From: Sarcocystis neurona
Taxonomy: Eukaryota; Apicomplexa; Conoidasida; Eucoccidiorida; Sarcocystidae
DNA length: 64,000 nucleotides
Direction of reading: 5' to 3'
Assembly (NCBI GenBank): GCA_000727475.1
Contig: KL647292.1
Span: 2,671,592 to 2,735,591, forward strand
Part shown: positions 37,250 to 48,600 of the stretch, in pieces
How the letters are laid out: each line of letters begins with the position of its first letter
Position numbering within the stretch: position 1 is the stretch's first letter
Program-made: the position numbers and the translations under genes
Notes under the pieces: model-generated
The model's input: the letters and a program-made list of their open reading frames with translations, nothing else
The model's database searches: none
What the model was told of the DNA's origin: nothing

Positions 37250-37410
37250 TGTTGGCTGTCCAGCCGGTGTGGAAACTATTCATACGTCTACGCAGATCTG
37301 TACAGCTACGCACGCAGGCACATTACAGGAGGAAACGAGGACGGGTTGGCTGCCCAGGAAGTGAAGGGAATATTCATACGTCCACGCAGATCTGTGCCCA
37401 TACGCCTGGA
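37250..37410. repeat. Diverged tandem repeat, period about 95-105 bp
   Basis: The block TTGGCTG(T/C)CCAG...ATTCATACGTC(T/C)ACGCAGATCTGT occurs twice in a row with many substitutions between copies. It is not inside a recognisable exon. Confidence 0.55.
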
Positions 37411-38089
37411 ATTCTGCGCGCCTTCGCGCGGACGGGTTCTCCTCGACGTAGCAAGGGAGGCGCGACTGACATGCACGAGAAGTCGTCCCGTTAACAGAGA
37501 CACCTGCGGAGGCGCCACTGACATGCCCGCGAAGGAGTATTTCTCACACAGGTGCCTGCAAACACACTTTTCTCTCTGTTAAAGGTCCTCCGCCAGCAGG
37601 CAGCTTGACTTACACACACTCGTGTAGGAAAGTCGAGTGCTAGCACGGTAGAGGAGGCGTACGTGTGGAGATACAGACAGACTGGCGTATTCCGTGGCGC
37701 ACTGCTCCTCTCGAGAGGTGGCGGCGCAGGAGGCCGCTCAGGAAGGAGCGGCGCGCGCGCACACAGGTCGAGGAGAAAAGCGTGCCCAGATTCTAAGGTG
37801 GGTTGTAATACAGCGAGCAGAAAGCAGTCGCGCGCAAGGCTAAAAAGAGTGGCTGCTGCTCGTGCTGCCGCAGCTGCGGTTGTGTGCTGGTACTTTGCTC
37901 CTTTGACACTCTTGCAGCTGCAGCTGCAGCCGCTACGACGTGTGCGCGTACTTAGCTGCTGCTGCTACTACTACTGCGCCGCCGCTGGTGAAGGGGGCGC
38001 TGGTGCGCCGCTGTGCTGTCGCCTCTGCGCTTGTAGCTGCATCTGGGGAGGGGGAAGGCGCGGGCTACCTCATTATCGCTGGACGATGG

Positions 38090-38302
38090 ACAGGGTGAAG
38101 GCTGCTCGCGCGGGGCTGTGCTCGTGCAGCTGGTGGGGGGGGGGGGGCGAGGGTACGAGGCAGAAGGTTGCTGCTGTGTCGCTGGCGGATCAGGAAGTCG
38201 AGCATCGCACCGGAGGAAGTAACGAGTTCCCCGCACCACTCCTGCATCGAGCTTTTCTGTAGCAGCTTGACGCAGGCGCAAGCCACGCCGCTGCAGTCGA
38301 AG
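38090..38302 (-). CDS. Candidate exon, gene unknown
   Basis: After a CTTCGACTGCAG acceptor (38,303-38,308) two frames look real: one reads VKLLQKSSMQEWCGELV then AMLDFLIRQRH, the other LRQAATEKLDAGVVRGTRY. The first looks like an alpha-helical repeat protein. It would follow the exon at 38,434-38,545, whose GTGAGT donor matches poorly in phase. The 3' end is unclear. Confidence 0.25.
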
Positions 38303-38433
38303 ACTCCTGCTAGCCCTAAATGCCGCCATCAACTGCACGTGGAGTTGCGGAGTGCAGCAGCAAGCTGCAGCGCAAGAGCAGGAGGAGCGCCAGCTGCAAC
38401 GACAGCAGCTGGCGCACCCGAGCAACTACGATG

Positions 38434-38545
38434 ACTCACAGGTGTGCGATGATAGCTCGTGACGCATCAAAAACAGCAGCACCAGCTCGTCAAAACTCTT
38501 GTGCTCCTGCAGTCGCTGGTGGCCCAGCTGCGGTATCTTGTTTTT
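38434..38545 (-). CDS. Candidate exon, helical protein, gene unknown
   Basis: A GTCACAG acceptor opens a frame reading KNKIPQLGHQRLQEH then SFDELVLLFLMRHELSS. The frame reaches TAG at 38,426, but a consensus GTGAGT donor lies a few codons earlier, so the exon probably continues into another. The amphipathic helical pattern is clear; no family recognised. Confidence 0.35.
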
Positions 38546-39079
38546 CTGTGACGGACAATGCCGCGCCAGCCCATGGGCGCCTTAGTTGGTGCTGCACTCC
38601 GCTCCTCTCCTATGTGCTGTTCCAGCTCTGCAGCGATCTTCCTCCTCGGCAAGCGTCTGAAATCCTGCGACGAGGATGCTTCCATCCTGCAGCTGCCACA
38701 ACAGTCCCACCACCACTACCCGCCTCCGCGCTGCTGCTCACGTAGATGACAGGGCTTTAGAGAAGCCTGAGGAATCTGCTGTGTAGTAAGAAGGTACAAT
38801 CGCCTCACACACGTCCGCCCCATGTGCTTAGCAGTAAATACCATCACGGACACGTATGTACGGCTGCGTCCCTCGGCACTTAGGTGGGAATCTGCACGCG
38901 TAATACTTTATACATACGTGTGCATGGTCGTAGATATACTGAGCTGTAGAGAGACATACTTTTACACATATGGACCGCCGGAGTGTTACGTCGACAACAC
39001 TCCTGCGAGCGTACGTAGACCCCTGCACGCTACATAAACTCCTCTGTTTCCATGTGACGCCCACTCAGGTTACAGTATT

Positions 39080-39210
39080 TGCAGCCCAATCATATGCGGG
39101 TATGACTGTATTGATATTCACGCATATATCTGTAGAAGCAGGCGTATGTGGCCCGCTCAGGATATCACGATCTGCTGCCCAACCATATATGCACATGACA
39201 GTATGGATAT
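39080..39210. repeat. Diverged tandem repeat, period about 95 bp
   Basis: CTGCCCAACCATATATGCAC near 39,175 resembles GCAGCCCAATCATATGCGGG near 39,081, with similar following sequence (ATGAC-GTAT and CATATA). It lies in a triplet-poor stretch without exons. Confidence 0.45.
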
Positions 39211-41437
39211 GTGGGTATACACATATAGACGTATGTGAGGGTGTTCCCGCATGTACTGAAGCTGAGACTGCAGACACATCCATGAGCACGTCCGCGCATA
39301 CAAGTATGGCTCTCGTTTACCTGCGCATGCGAGTGTTTGTACGTGTAGGCGGTAACAGTTTCCTTGGTGGAAACACGTAAACTGACTGTGCAATCACCTG
39401 GGGGAGTCTGGTGCCGTCGGTGGAGGTGTTCTGAAGCGGAGGATAGGCGAATACAAGTCTATTTCCGTGTACGCGCTACCGCTTTACGGAAGTCTATTCT
39501 ACATGCGTAACGTGATATCCATTTTTTAAGCGTGCACTTTGGGGGGTGAAATTGAGTCTGCACCGCTGAATGTCTATTCCCAGTATCTCTGTGTGTGTGG
39601 GAAACACTCTTCTCTCTGGCTGCGCTCCACGGTCTCGCGTCCGCTGTGTCAGTAGACCCAAGAGCAGCTGCCTGCTACTCTTTTGGGTGAGACACCAAGG
39701 GACGCCTATCCACGACGTAGCGTGTAGACACACCTGCACTTACGTACACTGGAATCTGCATCTTTACGGGTATACAAATAGTGGTGCGCACAGCCAGGTT
39801 TATACAAGACGGATGGGTATTATCCTCGCACGTTCAAGTATAGGTGCACTCTCGAGGTGTGTGCGAACGGCAGACAACTATACATGACACGCACGTATAT
39901 GCAGGTGTTCCCACATGCGTAGGTAGACAAATTATCTGCTGCTCTGGGCGCAAAGAGAACGTGTGTGCACACACGCACCTACAATCAGCATGGAGGAGGT
40001 GTACGTACGTACAGACACACGTGCGAACAGACTCCACTAGAGAGCTTCAGACAGATGCACTCCGGTGTATCTTTTAAAGCTGTGCAGAGTCGGAAGAGAA
40101 GTGAACAGTGACTGAGTACTCAAAGCAGTTGCAAAGCCTAAGACCAGCAGCGGCACGTGAGCCGAAGCGAGGTATTTCCGGCGGTGGAGCAGCACGCGTA
40201 TGTGGCTCGAAATCCGCGCGGTCGCTGTGTGCGATGCGCTGCGTCCACTGGAGTAGCAATCGTGAGCAGAAAACACTGGTCTTGCGCTGGTCTTCCGCAG
40301 GGCGTGCGGGTGCGTCACGCATATGTGTGCCAACATACGGATATCCGCATTCGTGTGTTGCTAGTTTGTGTATACGTCTCCACGCTTCTGTGTGAACGAG
40401 CCTTATGACTGACTCCTCCTCCCTTCCTTCGGAAATGCCTTCTTCCGCTTCTCTCTCTTCAGTAGCGTATCACTTGCGTTAGGGACTTCACTATCGTTTC
40501 CTTCGCGTCTGGGACGGTATTCCGTATCCTACCGTATCTCTAACGCTCACATAAAACAACATGACATCGTCTGCCCTCTCGCCTGCTTCTATTTCGCTGT
40601 CTCTTCAGTTGCCCATACCCCGTCGACACAAGATGCATCCTCGTGTATGCATCTGCTCCCCCCTGGACAAACTGGGAATACTTTCTACCCGCTTCCTCTC
40701 ACCTTCAACTGCTTTGCCTCCATGTATGCACACGTGGCCCCTCTGTGTGTGCATCGCCGTCTACAGTGCGTCGTCCTGCTACGTGTCCGTGTTCGCCGGC
40801 TCCCCTGACGACTTTTTCTTCCCCCTGTTGCAGCGCAGGTCGCTTCCATTGTCTTCCCGGAAGTCGGCGTTTCTCTGCTTTACAGTGCTCGGGAAGTATC
40901 TTATTCAAAGACTATCGTACACTCGAAACCGTGCAGTGCATACTCAGGTGCACCACAGCTTCTGCTCTGACATGCAGCAGCTACTGGTGCTTTATCACCC
41001 AGTACGGAGTTCCCACTCCTACAGACCTGCGTTTGCTGCCGAGCTCCTGCTGGTATTCACATGTGTAAGGCACTGGCATCTGCAGGAGCTACTACTGCAT
41101 TCGTGGCCACTGCGGTCGCTGATGCTCCGCTAACCTTATTTTCCTGTGCGGCGCCCACATGTGTTGCTGGTTTTGGCTCTCCTGTTGCGGCTGGTGCTGC
41201 TCGCGTCGTGAAAAGCCACAGTCTTCACGCCCCTGCTGACGCGCCTCCCGCCGGTGTCTGGCTTCGCTGACCCATGACAGGGGCTGTTCTGCCTGTGCCA
41301 CGGCGTCGTCCTGCAGTGGCCCCTGGTGCGGACTGTGTCTCTCAGGAAGAGCCCCCGCCCCTTAATGCAGCAGCAGCAGAGATACGAGTATCTCTGTGTC
41401 TTCTTATTATCAAATGGGTCTGGTAGATGCGATTTAC

Positions 41438-41572
41438 CGGCGTAGTAGCTGAGTACGTGCTGCCAGAGCCACTGCTGGACACGTGCCGCTGCCGCTCCTG
41501 GTAGTGCTGCTGCTCCGGGCCTGTCTTCGTAAGACTGCCGGCCAAACTGACGTAAAAGTTTATACGAGGTAC
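41438..41572 (-). CDS. Internal exon of an unrecognised gene
   Basis: An ideal acceptor (GACTGCTGCAG) and a GTAAAT donor enclose 135 nt, open only in phase 1-1. The product reads TSYKLLRQFGRQSYEDRPG, a short Ala/Pro linker, then VQQWLWQHVLSYYA. The Trp/Tyr-rich composition is hard to obtain by chance in this DNA. Neighbouring exons probably lie on both sides, but the candidates at 41.75-41.86 kb are open in all three frames, so I did not choose. Confidence 0.5.
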
Positions 41573-42544
41573 CTGCAGCAGTCACCCGTATAGCAAGGAG
41601 CACAAGTCGCCTCGGCAACAATGGCAACACCGGCAGCCGGGACGGCGGCAGAGCCCGCTGGGGCTCCGTCCTCTGCAGCTGCAGCAGTAGAAGCACGGCG
41701 GCCGTCTCGCTCGTAGCACAGCTACACCAACAACAGAACCGGCAGCACTTGCACGTGCACCAGTGAACAGTTAACAACGAAGGCAAGGTAGCCCATATCC
41801 AAGTGGGGGACACCCCAGCAGCAGCAACCGCATCCCGTAGTTCCCTGCAGCGCACTACACGTTGAGAAAAAGTGGAAGGAGCCAGAGCGGATTGGTGGCA
41901 GCTGCAGCAGATGTTGTGGTGCTGCACCCCTCACAATCACCGGGAGTCAAAGGGAGTTTTTACCACCTGCTTCCCTTCACGGCCTTCATCGTGGGCTTCC
42001 CCCGTTGTCCACACTATTCCTGCGCTTGCTGCTGTAGTTCGTGCTGCTGATGATGCTGCCTCTCCTACGGCCCTCTGCAGTGTTGCTGTGGGTTCCTGCG
42101 GCAGTGTTTCTGCCCCTCTTACGTTTTACCAACACAAGTTGATCTGGCAGACCGGCGTCTCCTCATCCTCTGGCGGGGGACTGCCACTCTCGCTCATAGG
42201 CTGCGACTGCTACCGCGCGCGGAGGGGCCGCTGCTGTTGCAGTTGCTGCAGCCGCGCAGCTTTGCTGCGGGAGCAGCAAGGAGTAGCCGCACGAGAGGCA
42301 CCTCCGGCAGGGGAGGGCTGGAAGTTCAGCGGCAGCAATGGCAGCACCGGGACACAGCAGCAGCAGTACGCAACAGCACCAGCACCAGCGGAAGCGACAG
42401 GAGCAGCAGCACCGGAAGTACCACCACCACTTGAACTAGCAGAAGCAGCGCAGGAGCAGCAACCATAGCCGCAGTAGTAGTAGCAGCAGCAGTACAAACT
42501 GCAGCAGCAGCAGCCGCCGCGGCTCCAGTAGTAGAGCGGTACTG

Positions 42545-42878
42545 CTATACGTATGCGTAGCGCGTAGTTCCGGTATATAGAGAATAGGCAGCAGAAGGGG
42601 GTTGGTCTTTTGTAGCAGAGCGAGAAGAACTTGTACTTTTTTGGGGAGGGCAGCAAGCATTTTTGCTGCGGTTGCCTTTGTTTCCGTTTCCTTTAAATCG
42701 GGTGCTTGTTAGCGGCAGCCTGTTGCCATCGTAGCACACGCGTTGTTCTTCCCCACAGACGAGAAGCTTCTTCATTGCTCTTAATTGCTCCTGTATATCG
42801 CAGTCTTCGTGGCGGGACGCGGCAGAAGCCCCAAGACCCAGACTTCTGTGCAGAATCCGCACTTCTTGAAGATTCACC
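42545..42878 (-). CDS. Terminal exon of an unrecognised minus-strand gene
   Basis: An ATATGCAG acceptor opens 111 codons ending in a stop at 42,545. The product has VNLQEVRILHRSLGLG, then DCDIQEQLRAMKKLLVCG, then a basic Ser/Lys/Asn-rich tail ending YTGTTRYAYV. It is low in homopolymers and has the look of a real C-terminus. No domain recognised. The exon at 43,417-43,695 is probably part of the same gene. Confidence 0.55.
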
Positions 42879-43416
42879 CTGCATATTTTTTTCGTCGCAG
42901 ATACTGGGAACTCCTGCTGCGGCGCTGGCGCGGTGCCTCTGCCTCCTCTTCTCTCACTCGGCGCTGCTGCTTCTGCTGCGGTTCCGGGTGTCCCTGCCGC
43001 GCGACTTCTGCTGCTCGACCGCCAACGGGGAGGAGGGGCCTTCGCAACGCGAATTTCTGCTCCGCAGTCTCGTTGCCGTTTCTCCGTGGCACCGGCTGCA
43101 GCAGCAGCTGCAGCAGAAACAGCGAGAGCCAAGCGCAGCAAACCGCCGTAGGTACTGCCCCTTGCCCGATTATCGGCCTCTCCGTGTCAGCCCACCGGCA
43201 CCGGGGCACACAGAGGAACTTCCGTTGTTCTTCTTCTGCAGCCGCAGCAGCAGGGGAAGATTTTTCGAGGCGTTGCACCTGGTGCGCTCGTGGAGGGCCG
43301 CCTTCATGTGGTGTGACTGGCCCTCTGCAGCAGACTAGCAGTGTTTTTCCCCGCAGCGTTTCCCGTCGGCAAATCTCCCATTCGTCTACCCCGGACACTT
43401 CTTCCCACGTGAGTAC

Positions 43417-43695
43417 TTTTCTCCGGTCGTTCTCCGCGGCAACTGCTCCTCCTCTTCCTCCTCCGCCTCCTTGCTCGGTTCCGGTGTGTGACGCGTGTCC
43501 GTTTCTCCTCCTCGTAGTTCACAGGCAGCCGCAGTTGCTAGTCTCTCGAGTGCAGCAGCCGCAGAAGAGCAGCTTTTCCCGCTTCTCCTCTCGGTGTTTT
43601 GCTTCCAGCTGCCCTCTCCTTGCCGCAGCTGCTGCAGTGGCAGCGGTGTGACGGCTGGGTCCTTCGCAGGAACTGCCACAGGGCAGTACAGCAGG
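43417..43695 (-). CDS. Exon of an unrecognised minus-strand gene, Glu/Arg-rich
   Basis: A CTGCCAG acceptor and a GTACTC donor bound 279 nt open in one frame. The product includes VPAKDPAVTPLPLQQLRQG, ALERLATAAACELRGGE, then an acidic EEEEEEQ run. It is probably upstream of the terminal exon at 42,545. The stretch between (42,880-43,400) holds another exon-like frame (EEEQRKFLCVPRCRWADTE), but the phases did not close. Confidence 0.4.
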
Positions 43696-44150
43696 CTGGC
43701 AGTCGAGGAGTCTCATCCTGCGGCTTCTGGGGCTCTCTTCTCTACTCTGTCCTCACCTCTCTCACTCCACGTGGTGGCCTTTTTTTTGAAAATCTAACAT
43801 CTTCGTGTGCTGCTGCTGCTGGCGTAAAACTTCGTCACCCTCATTGTCCCGCAGCGGCGGCCACACGGACAGGTGCGAGCCTGCAGCTGCAGCGGCTCTC
43901 CGTCCTGCGTTTCGCGCAGCCCGTCTGCTGCCCCTGGGGGACGCAGAAGTCTCTCTTCAGTCACATGCACACACACACACACCCGTTCGTCCGCATCAGC
44001 ACGAAAGCCTGCAACCCTGCTTGCAGCAGGAGTGGCAGCAGCAGTTTAACAGTTGCGGCGGCAGCAGCAACAGCAGAAACGTCAGCTTCGCTGCCAGCCA
44101 CAGAAGCGGCAGCTGCAGTAGCAGCAGCCCGAGCGCCCCACGTCATGTTT

Positions 44151-44415
44151 TTACGAGCGTTGACTCTGCACTTTCCGCATGCGGCACCGTGGTGTATCTG
44201 TCGGGTATGACTCCTCTACGTAGTCGTTCGGAAGAAACCATCCCTCCACTTCCATGTTGATAGAAGAGTCACCCCTGGTGATATCACTCTCTGCGCATAT
44301 GTAGTGGGTGCAGGCGGTCGGTTCCCGCTGTGTGTCTCTCGCCTTTGCTGCCATGCGGCACGTCTTTTCGGTTCTGCTTCGTTTCTCCGTCGCATCTGCC
44401 CCTTCTTCCGGCGGC
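44151..44415 (-). CDS. Terminal exon, unrecognised gene (SH3-like C-terminal pattern)
   Basis: A GTTAACGCAG acceptor opens 88 codons ending in TAA at 44,151. The last part contains INMEVEGWFLPNDYVEES, which resembles the final strands of an SH3 domain (G-W/L-F-P-x-N-Y-V-E). The strands expected just before it are not obvious, so this is a resemblance only. It is probably the last exon of the gene that starts near 45,333; a middle exon in 44.46-44.64 kb is likely, but several frames compete. Confidence 0.5.
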
Positions 44416-45002
44416 CTGCGTTAACCGGACAGCAGTGTGTCTGCCACACACACGTGTACACACACACACGAGTTCCCCCCTGGTGTGAGCAGCTGTATCA
44501 GCTGTCCCATTCCCGTCCTGCGCGCGCACTGTGTACGTCCACCACCGCACAGAGGGAGCGCCGTTCGTCGACGGTGTGCAGAGCCCCTCGTACGGCGCCG
44601 CGCGGTGTCCCTCGAGGCTCCTGCTGCAACTGCAGCAGGGCGTCACGGAGGAGGAGAAGGAAGAAGTGGCGGCTGCTGCGCACTCTCAGCAGTGGGCGTG
44701 TCGCGCGTGCGCGCAGAGCTGCGGCTGCCGTCTTCTTCCTGTGGAGAAGATTTCTCTTCCTGCAGGCCGCTGCTGCAGCTGTCGGTTGTCCGGGAGCGAC
44801 CAGGAGGACGTGGGTGAACACCGGAGCGGCGCAGCAGCAGCTAACGAGCAGCCGTTTCGTTCTCTGGGCGCAGCAGCAGGATCTTTGTCAGCGGCGGCAG
44901 GGACAAAAAAGCAGCAGCGCCGCCATCGCCAGCGACGCGAGCAGCAGCTGCAGCGCTATCCCCGCAGCAGTGGAAGCGGCCAACATACTGACATGTATAT
45001 AC

Positions 45003-45333
45003 GTCCGAAGGAAGATGCAAACGTAGACGCAGTAGTGGCCGCAGCGTATGAATACCAGCCGCCTGTCCACAGCCCAGCAGGGGGCTGGCCCTCTCCGCGC
45101 AGCACGCCTGTGGAAGTGATATCTTCGTCGACCCTGCGCATGTGGGCTCGCAGCAGCGGGACACTTCGAGGCGTCACGTGTGTGTGCCCAGAATGCCACT
45201 GCGCGAGTAGCCAAGCAACCGAACGGGCTCTGTTGTTCGAGAGGCGGAGTCGTCCAAGTTTTTCTTGTTGACCGGTTGCCGTTGTGATTCGATCTGTTGC
45301 GCAGAGTGCGGGGCGGAGAGTTGCCTGCTGCAT
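45003..45333 (-). CDS. Candidate first exon of an unrecognised minus-strand gene
   Basis: The frame runs from an ATG at 45,333 to a GTATAT donor after base 45,003. It reads LGRLRLSNNRARSVAWLLAQ, then RAHMRRVDEDITSTGVL, then GLWTGGWYSYAAATTAS. The sequence is well mixed despite the surrounding triplets. The frame is open further upstream, so the start is chosen by the change to non-repetitive sequence. The plus strand across this interval is also open and partly protein-like. It is probably joined to the terminal exon at 44,151-44,415. Confidence 0.4.
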
Positions 45334-45624
45334 CTGTTTTTTCTTGAGCAGCTGCTCTCCAGGGCCGTGTGAGGGCAGCAGCAGGGGCCCCCCCGCACCG
45401 GGAGCGGGGAGAAGAAGTAGCTGCATGTACCCCTGCCACCCACGGGGAGTGTGTGGCAGCACGAGGAGCAGCACCAGCGGGGGAGGCAGAAGAGAAGCAA
45501 GGGACCTGAGCACCGGTGGCTTGAAGCAGCAGCAGGAGCTCTGCGGGCGGGAAATGCGAAGCGGCGGCAGGAGCGCAGGCGAGAGAACGGGCGGCGTCAG
45601 CAGCAGCAACGGACGTTCTACAAA
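45334..45624. promoter_or_regulatory. Putative divergent promoter
   Basis: This 291-bp gap separates a minus-strand candidate start (45,333) from the plus-strand start at 45,625. It contains C/T- and CAG-rich blocks but no clear TATA box. Divergent transcription is inferred only from the two starts. Confidence 0.25.
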
Positions 45625-48600
45625 ATGAAATCGCGGCAGCAGGAGAACGATGGTGTGGGTTCGAGTGCCCCGCCAGCTAGCGCTGCTGCTGCTGTTACCG
45701 ACGAGGTGAGTACCAGCGGGGCAGAGAAAAAGCGAGAGCAGCAGGGCAGCAGCAGCAGCAGACGAGACAACAACGACATCTCTTCGGTCCGAGGCAGGAA
45801 AAACGCGCAGCTGAACGGTCGCAGCTGCAGCCCAGAGCGACAGCGGGAGGACGATGAGAAAAGCCACCAGCAGGAGGACCATGCGGGAAACCGCCAGTGG
45901 CATGAGAAGCAGCAGCGCAGGGCACCTGACGTGCTCAAGGAGTCATCCACCTCTGAGCCTCGCCGCTCTGTGTCTCCGTCGCCGTCTCCGCGTCTCGGGG
46001 GGGGGAGCACGGGCAGAGAAGCTCGCAGTGTTGCATGTGGGCGACGCCGTCACTCGACGGAGACAGACGAAAAGGAAGGGCAGGACGAAATCAGAGAAGC
46101 ACCAGGCTCCGTTGGAGGACACGACAACAGACGGGCGGACAGCAGAAGTGTGCATCGCGGTAGCAGCAATAACGATAAATCCAGGAGCAGCAGCAGCAGC
46201 AGACGAGGTAATAGCAGCGAGGGAGTGGGAGAGGGGGAGTCTCTGAAGGGGAGGCACCGAGGGGAGGGGGAGGAGAGGACGAGCAGCACGGGCAGGAGGA
46301 GTAAAGCCGGCGTGGAGGACGGAAGAGCTGCAGCAGAAGAAGAGGGAGCCGAACGCGTGCTAAGCAGAGGAGCAGCAGCTGCAGCAGGTGACAGAGAGAG
46401 CGGACGAAGCCGAAGCAGGGAAAAACCGTGTTACAGGTCACGAAGAGAAGAACAGGAGGACGCGGAGGACGGAGAGCAGAAGAAGCAGCAACAGCGAGGG
46501 AGGTTCAGGGAAGAAGCGGAAGAGGTGCGCGGCGGCACCGTGGACGGCGTGCCCGGATGGAAGAACAGAAGGCGCGGTAGCAGCAGCCGTGACACCAGAA
46601 TCGTCGCTGGCGGCAGCAGCAGTCGAGAGGAAAGCAACAGCGGCCTCGTGGACAGCTGCACGAGCAAAGAGAGCAGCATCAGCAGCACGGGGGGCGACAA
46701 CACGCGGCGAGGCGTGCGAGGGGGGGGACCGGGGCGGCCGCTTCCACCTCCTCCGCTGAGTGCGGCTGCTGCTGCCTCGCACCGCAAGGGGACAGCAGCT
46801 GCAGGGAGCGGCGGAGGAGCCGGCTGCAGTCAAAGCAACAACAGCAGGGAAGACTGCACCAAACAGCATGTGACGAGGTCGCCGCAGGGGTCGCGGGAAG
46901 ACGAGGGACGCAGCAAAGGCAGAAACCAGCAGCAGCAGCGACGGGAGCAGGAGGCAGACGACAGGCGGAGCGCAGACGCCAGAGAAGCAGCAGGTGCTGG
47001 TGCTGCAGACGTCGACGTGGGGCGCTCCGAAGAAGGAAGGCGACGGAGCTTGAGTAGTGGTGGTGGCCGTCGCAGTGTTGACGCGAGTGAGGACGGGCCG
47101 CGAGGTGTCTCGCGCGGCAGCAGCAGCAGGAGGTGCGCAGACCAGAAGGGCAGTAGTACTGACGCGCAGCAGAAGCAGCGGCAGCACGATGAGGCGTACG
47201 AAGATGAAGAGGACCGACGGGAGCAGGAAGACCGACGACGCGGCGCGGGGGTCTTTCGGAAGAGCGACTCCAGACGTTGCAGCACATCTCCGGGTGCTGC
47301 TGCTGCCTCACGGCGTTCGGTGCAGTCCCGTAAGGCAGTTGAAAAGTATTCTTCGGCAGGCGGAGGAGGAGCAGCAGCAGCAGCCGGAGGGCGAGGGGGA
47401 CGGTCTCCGGCTCGTCGCGCAGGACGAAGTGACGACGTCCGTTCCTCTTCTCCAGCACCAGTGAAAAAGAATGGACGAACTTCGGCGTCTCCTGCTGCGC
47501 CACCGACTCGTCGCGCTGCGGCTTCCCCAGACAGGTCATCTCCCGCTGCTGCTGCTGCTCTGAAGAGCGAGGGCCGCGGCCGGCGGGGCACCGGTGCAGC
47601 GGCAGAACATGGGATGGTGCTGCTGCGTATTGAGAATTTGCCTTCGTCGTTTTCCCGAGCGGAGGTGGTGGAGCTGCTGCAGGAGACGTGCGACTTGCAC
47701 GTCCCGGCAACAGCTGTTGAGTACTCGTCGCAGCAGCAGCGGGCCGTGGTGACGCTGCGCGGCGCACAGGAAGCTGAAGTGGCGCAAGCTAAGCTGCATC
47801 GCCGCAGCTGGCGTGGTGGCCGTGTCCTCGACGTCTTCGTCGAGTCCGATGCTGCGGCTGCTGTCGCGGCAGGTGGTGGTCCTCCGTCGGGGAGGGAGGT
47901 GGAGGAGGCAGAGAAGCGACGCAGAAGAAGCTGCAGCGTCAGAAGCGGAGGCGGCAGGACGTCGCGGCGCGACAGCAGGAGCGGCAGCAGGCGGAGGGAC
48001 CGCGAGGCACGAGGGCAGCAGCTGCTGCGACGCAGCAGTGAAGGCGAAAAAGAGGCGAACGAGAGGGCGGAGGAGGAGGAGATGGGAGAGCGGCGCGAGG
48101 AGCGTGAGGAAGACAAGAGGAATGCGGAGGACGACGAGGAGGAGCACCGCGGACGACGAGGGAGCGTAGGGGAGCAGCAGCCACGTAGAGAGAAAGAGGC
48201 GCAGCTGCAAGAGAGTCGCCGACGAGGTAGTGGGGAGATGCAGCGGGGCAGAGAGAGGGAGCCTCGACGGCTTCAGGGGGCTGCTGCTTCGGAGGAGAAG
48301 AAGAGACAGGAGGAGGAGGACCGGAGGGAGAAGGACGTGGACAACTTGCGGCAGGAGCGGAACGGCAGAGCGCAGCAGCAGCGGTCCGCATCGGTGCGTC
48401 GCGACAGCGACAGACGCAGAGAAGAAACCGGGGGAAGGAGAAGAAGAAGCTTCAGCAGAGAAGAGAGGCGTTCAAGGAGCAGGACGGCTGGGCAGTACGG
48501 ATGGGAGAGGAGAAGCAGCAGCAGCGTTCGACGAGAATTGAACGAGAAACGGCGTGGCAGTGCTGCAGCAGGTGGTGCTGGCGAGCGACGCCGGTCAGGC

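Larger units (their letters stand above)
35301..41437. other. Mixed stretch with scattered candidate minus-strand exons
   Basis: Triplet-rich blocks (35.6-36.9 and 37.8-38.75 kb) alternate with triplet-poor ones (37.0-37.7 and 38.8-40.9 kb). Several minus-strand segments have protein-like composition and one or two good splice borders (listed separately at 36.8, 38.2 and 38.4 kb), and a possible terminal stretch VRGASAIIAMIQECVF ends near 35,530. I could not chain them. The triplet-poor parts show only diverged tandem repeats (37,250-37,410 and 39,080-39,210) and no plausible exon. Confidence 0.4.

Noticed and set aside
46830..48116. Minus-strand open frame of 428 codons opposite the RRM
   Set aside because: Its composition is a Ser/Ala/Pro/Leu mirror of the plus-strand repeats, and the RRM on the plus strand explains the DNA.
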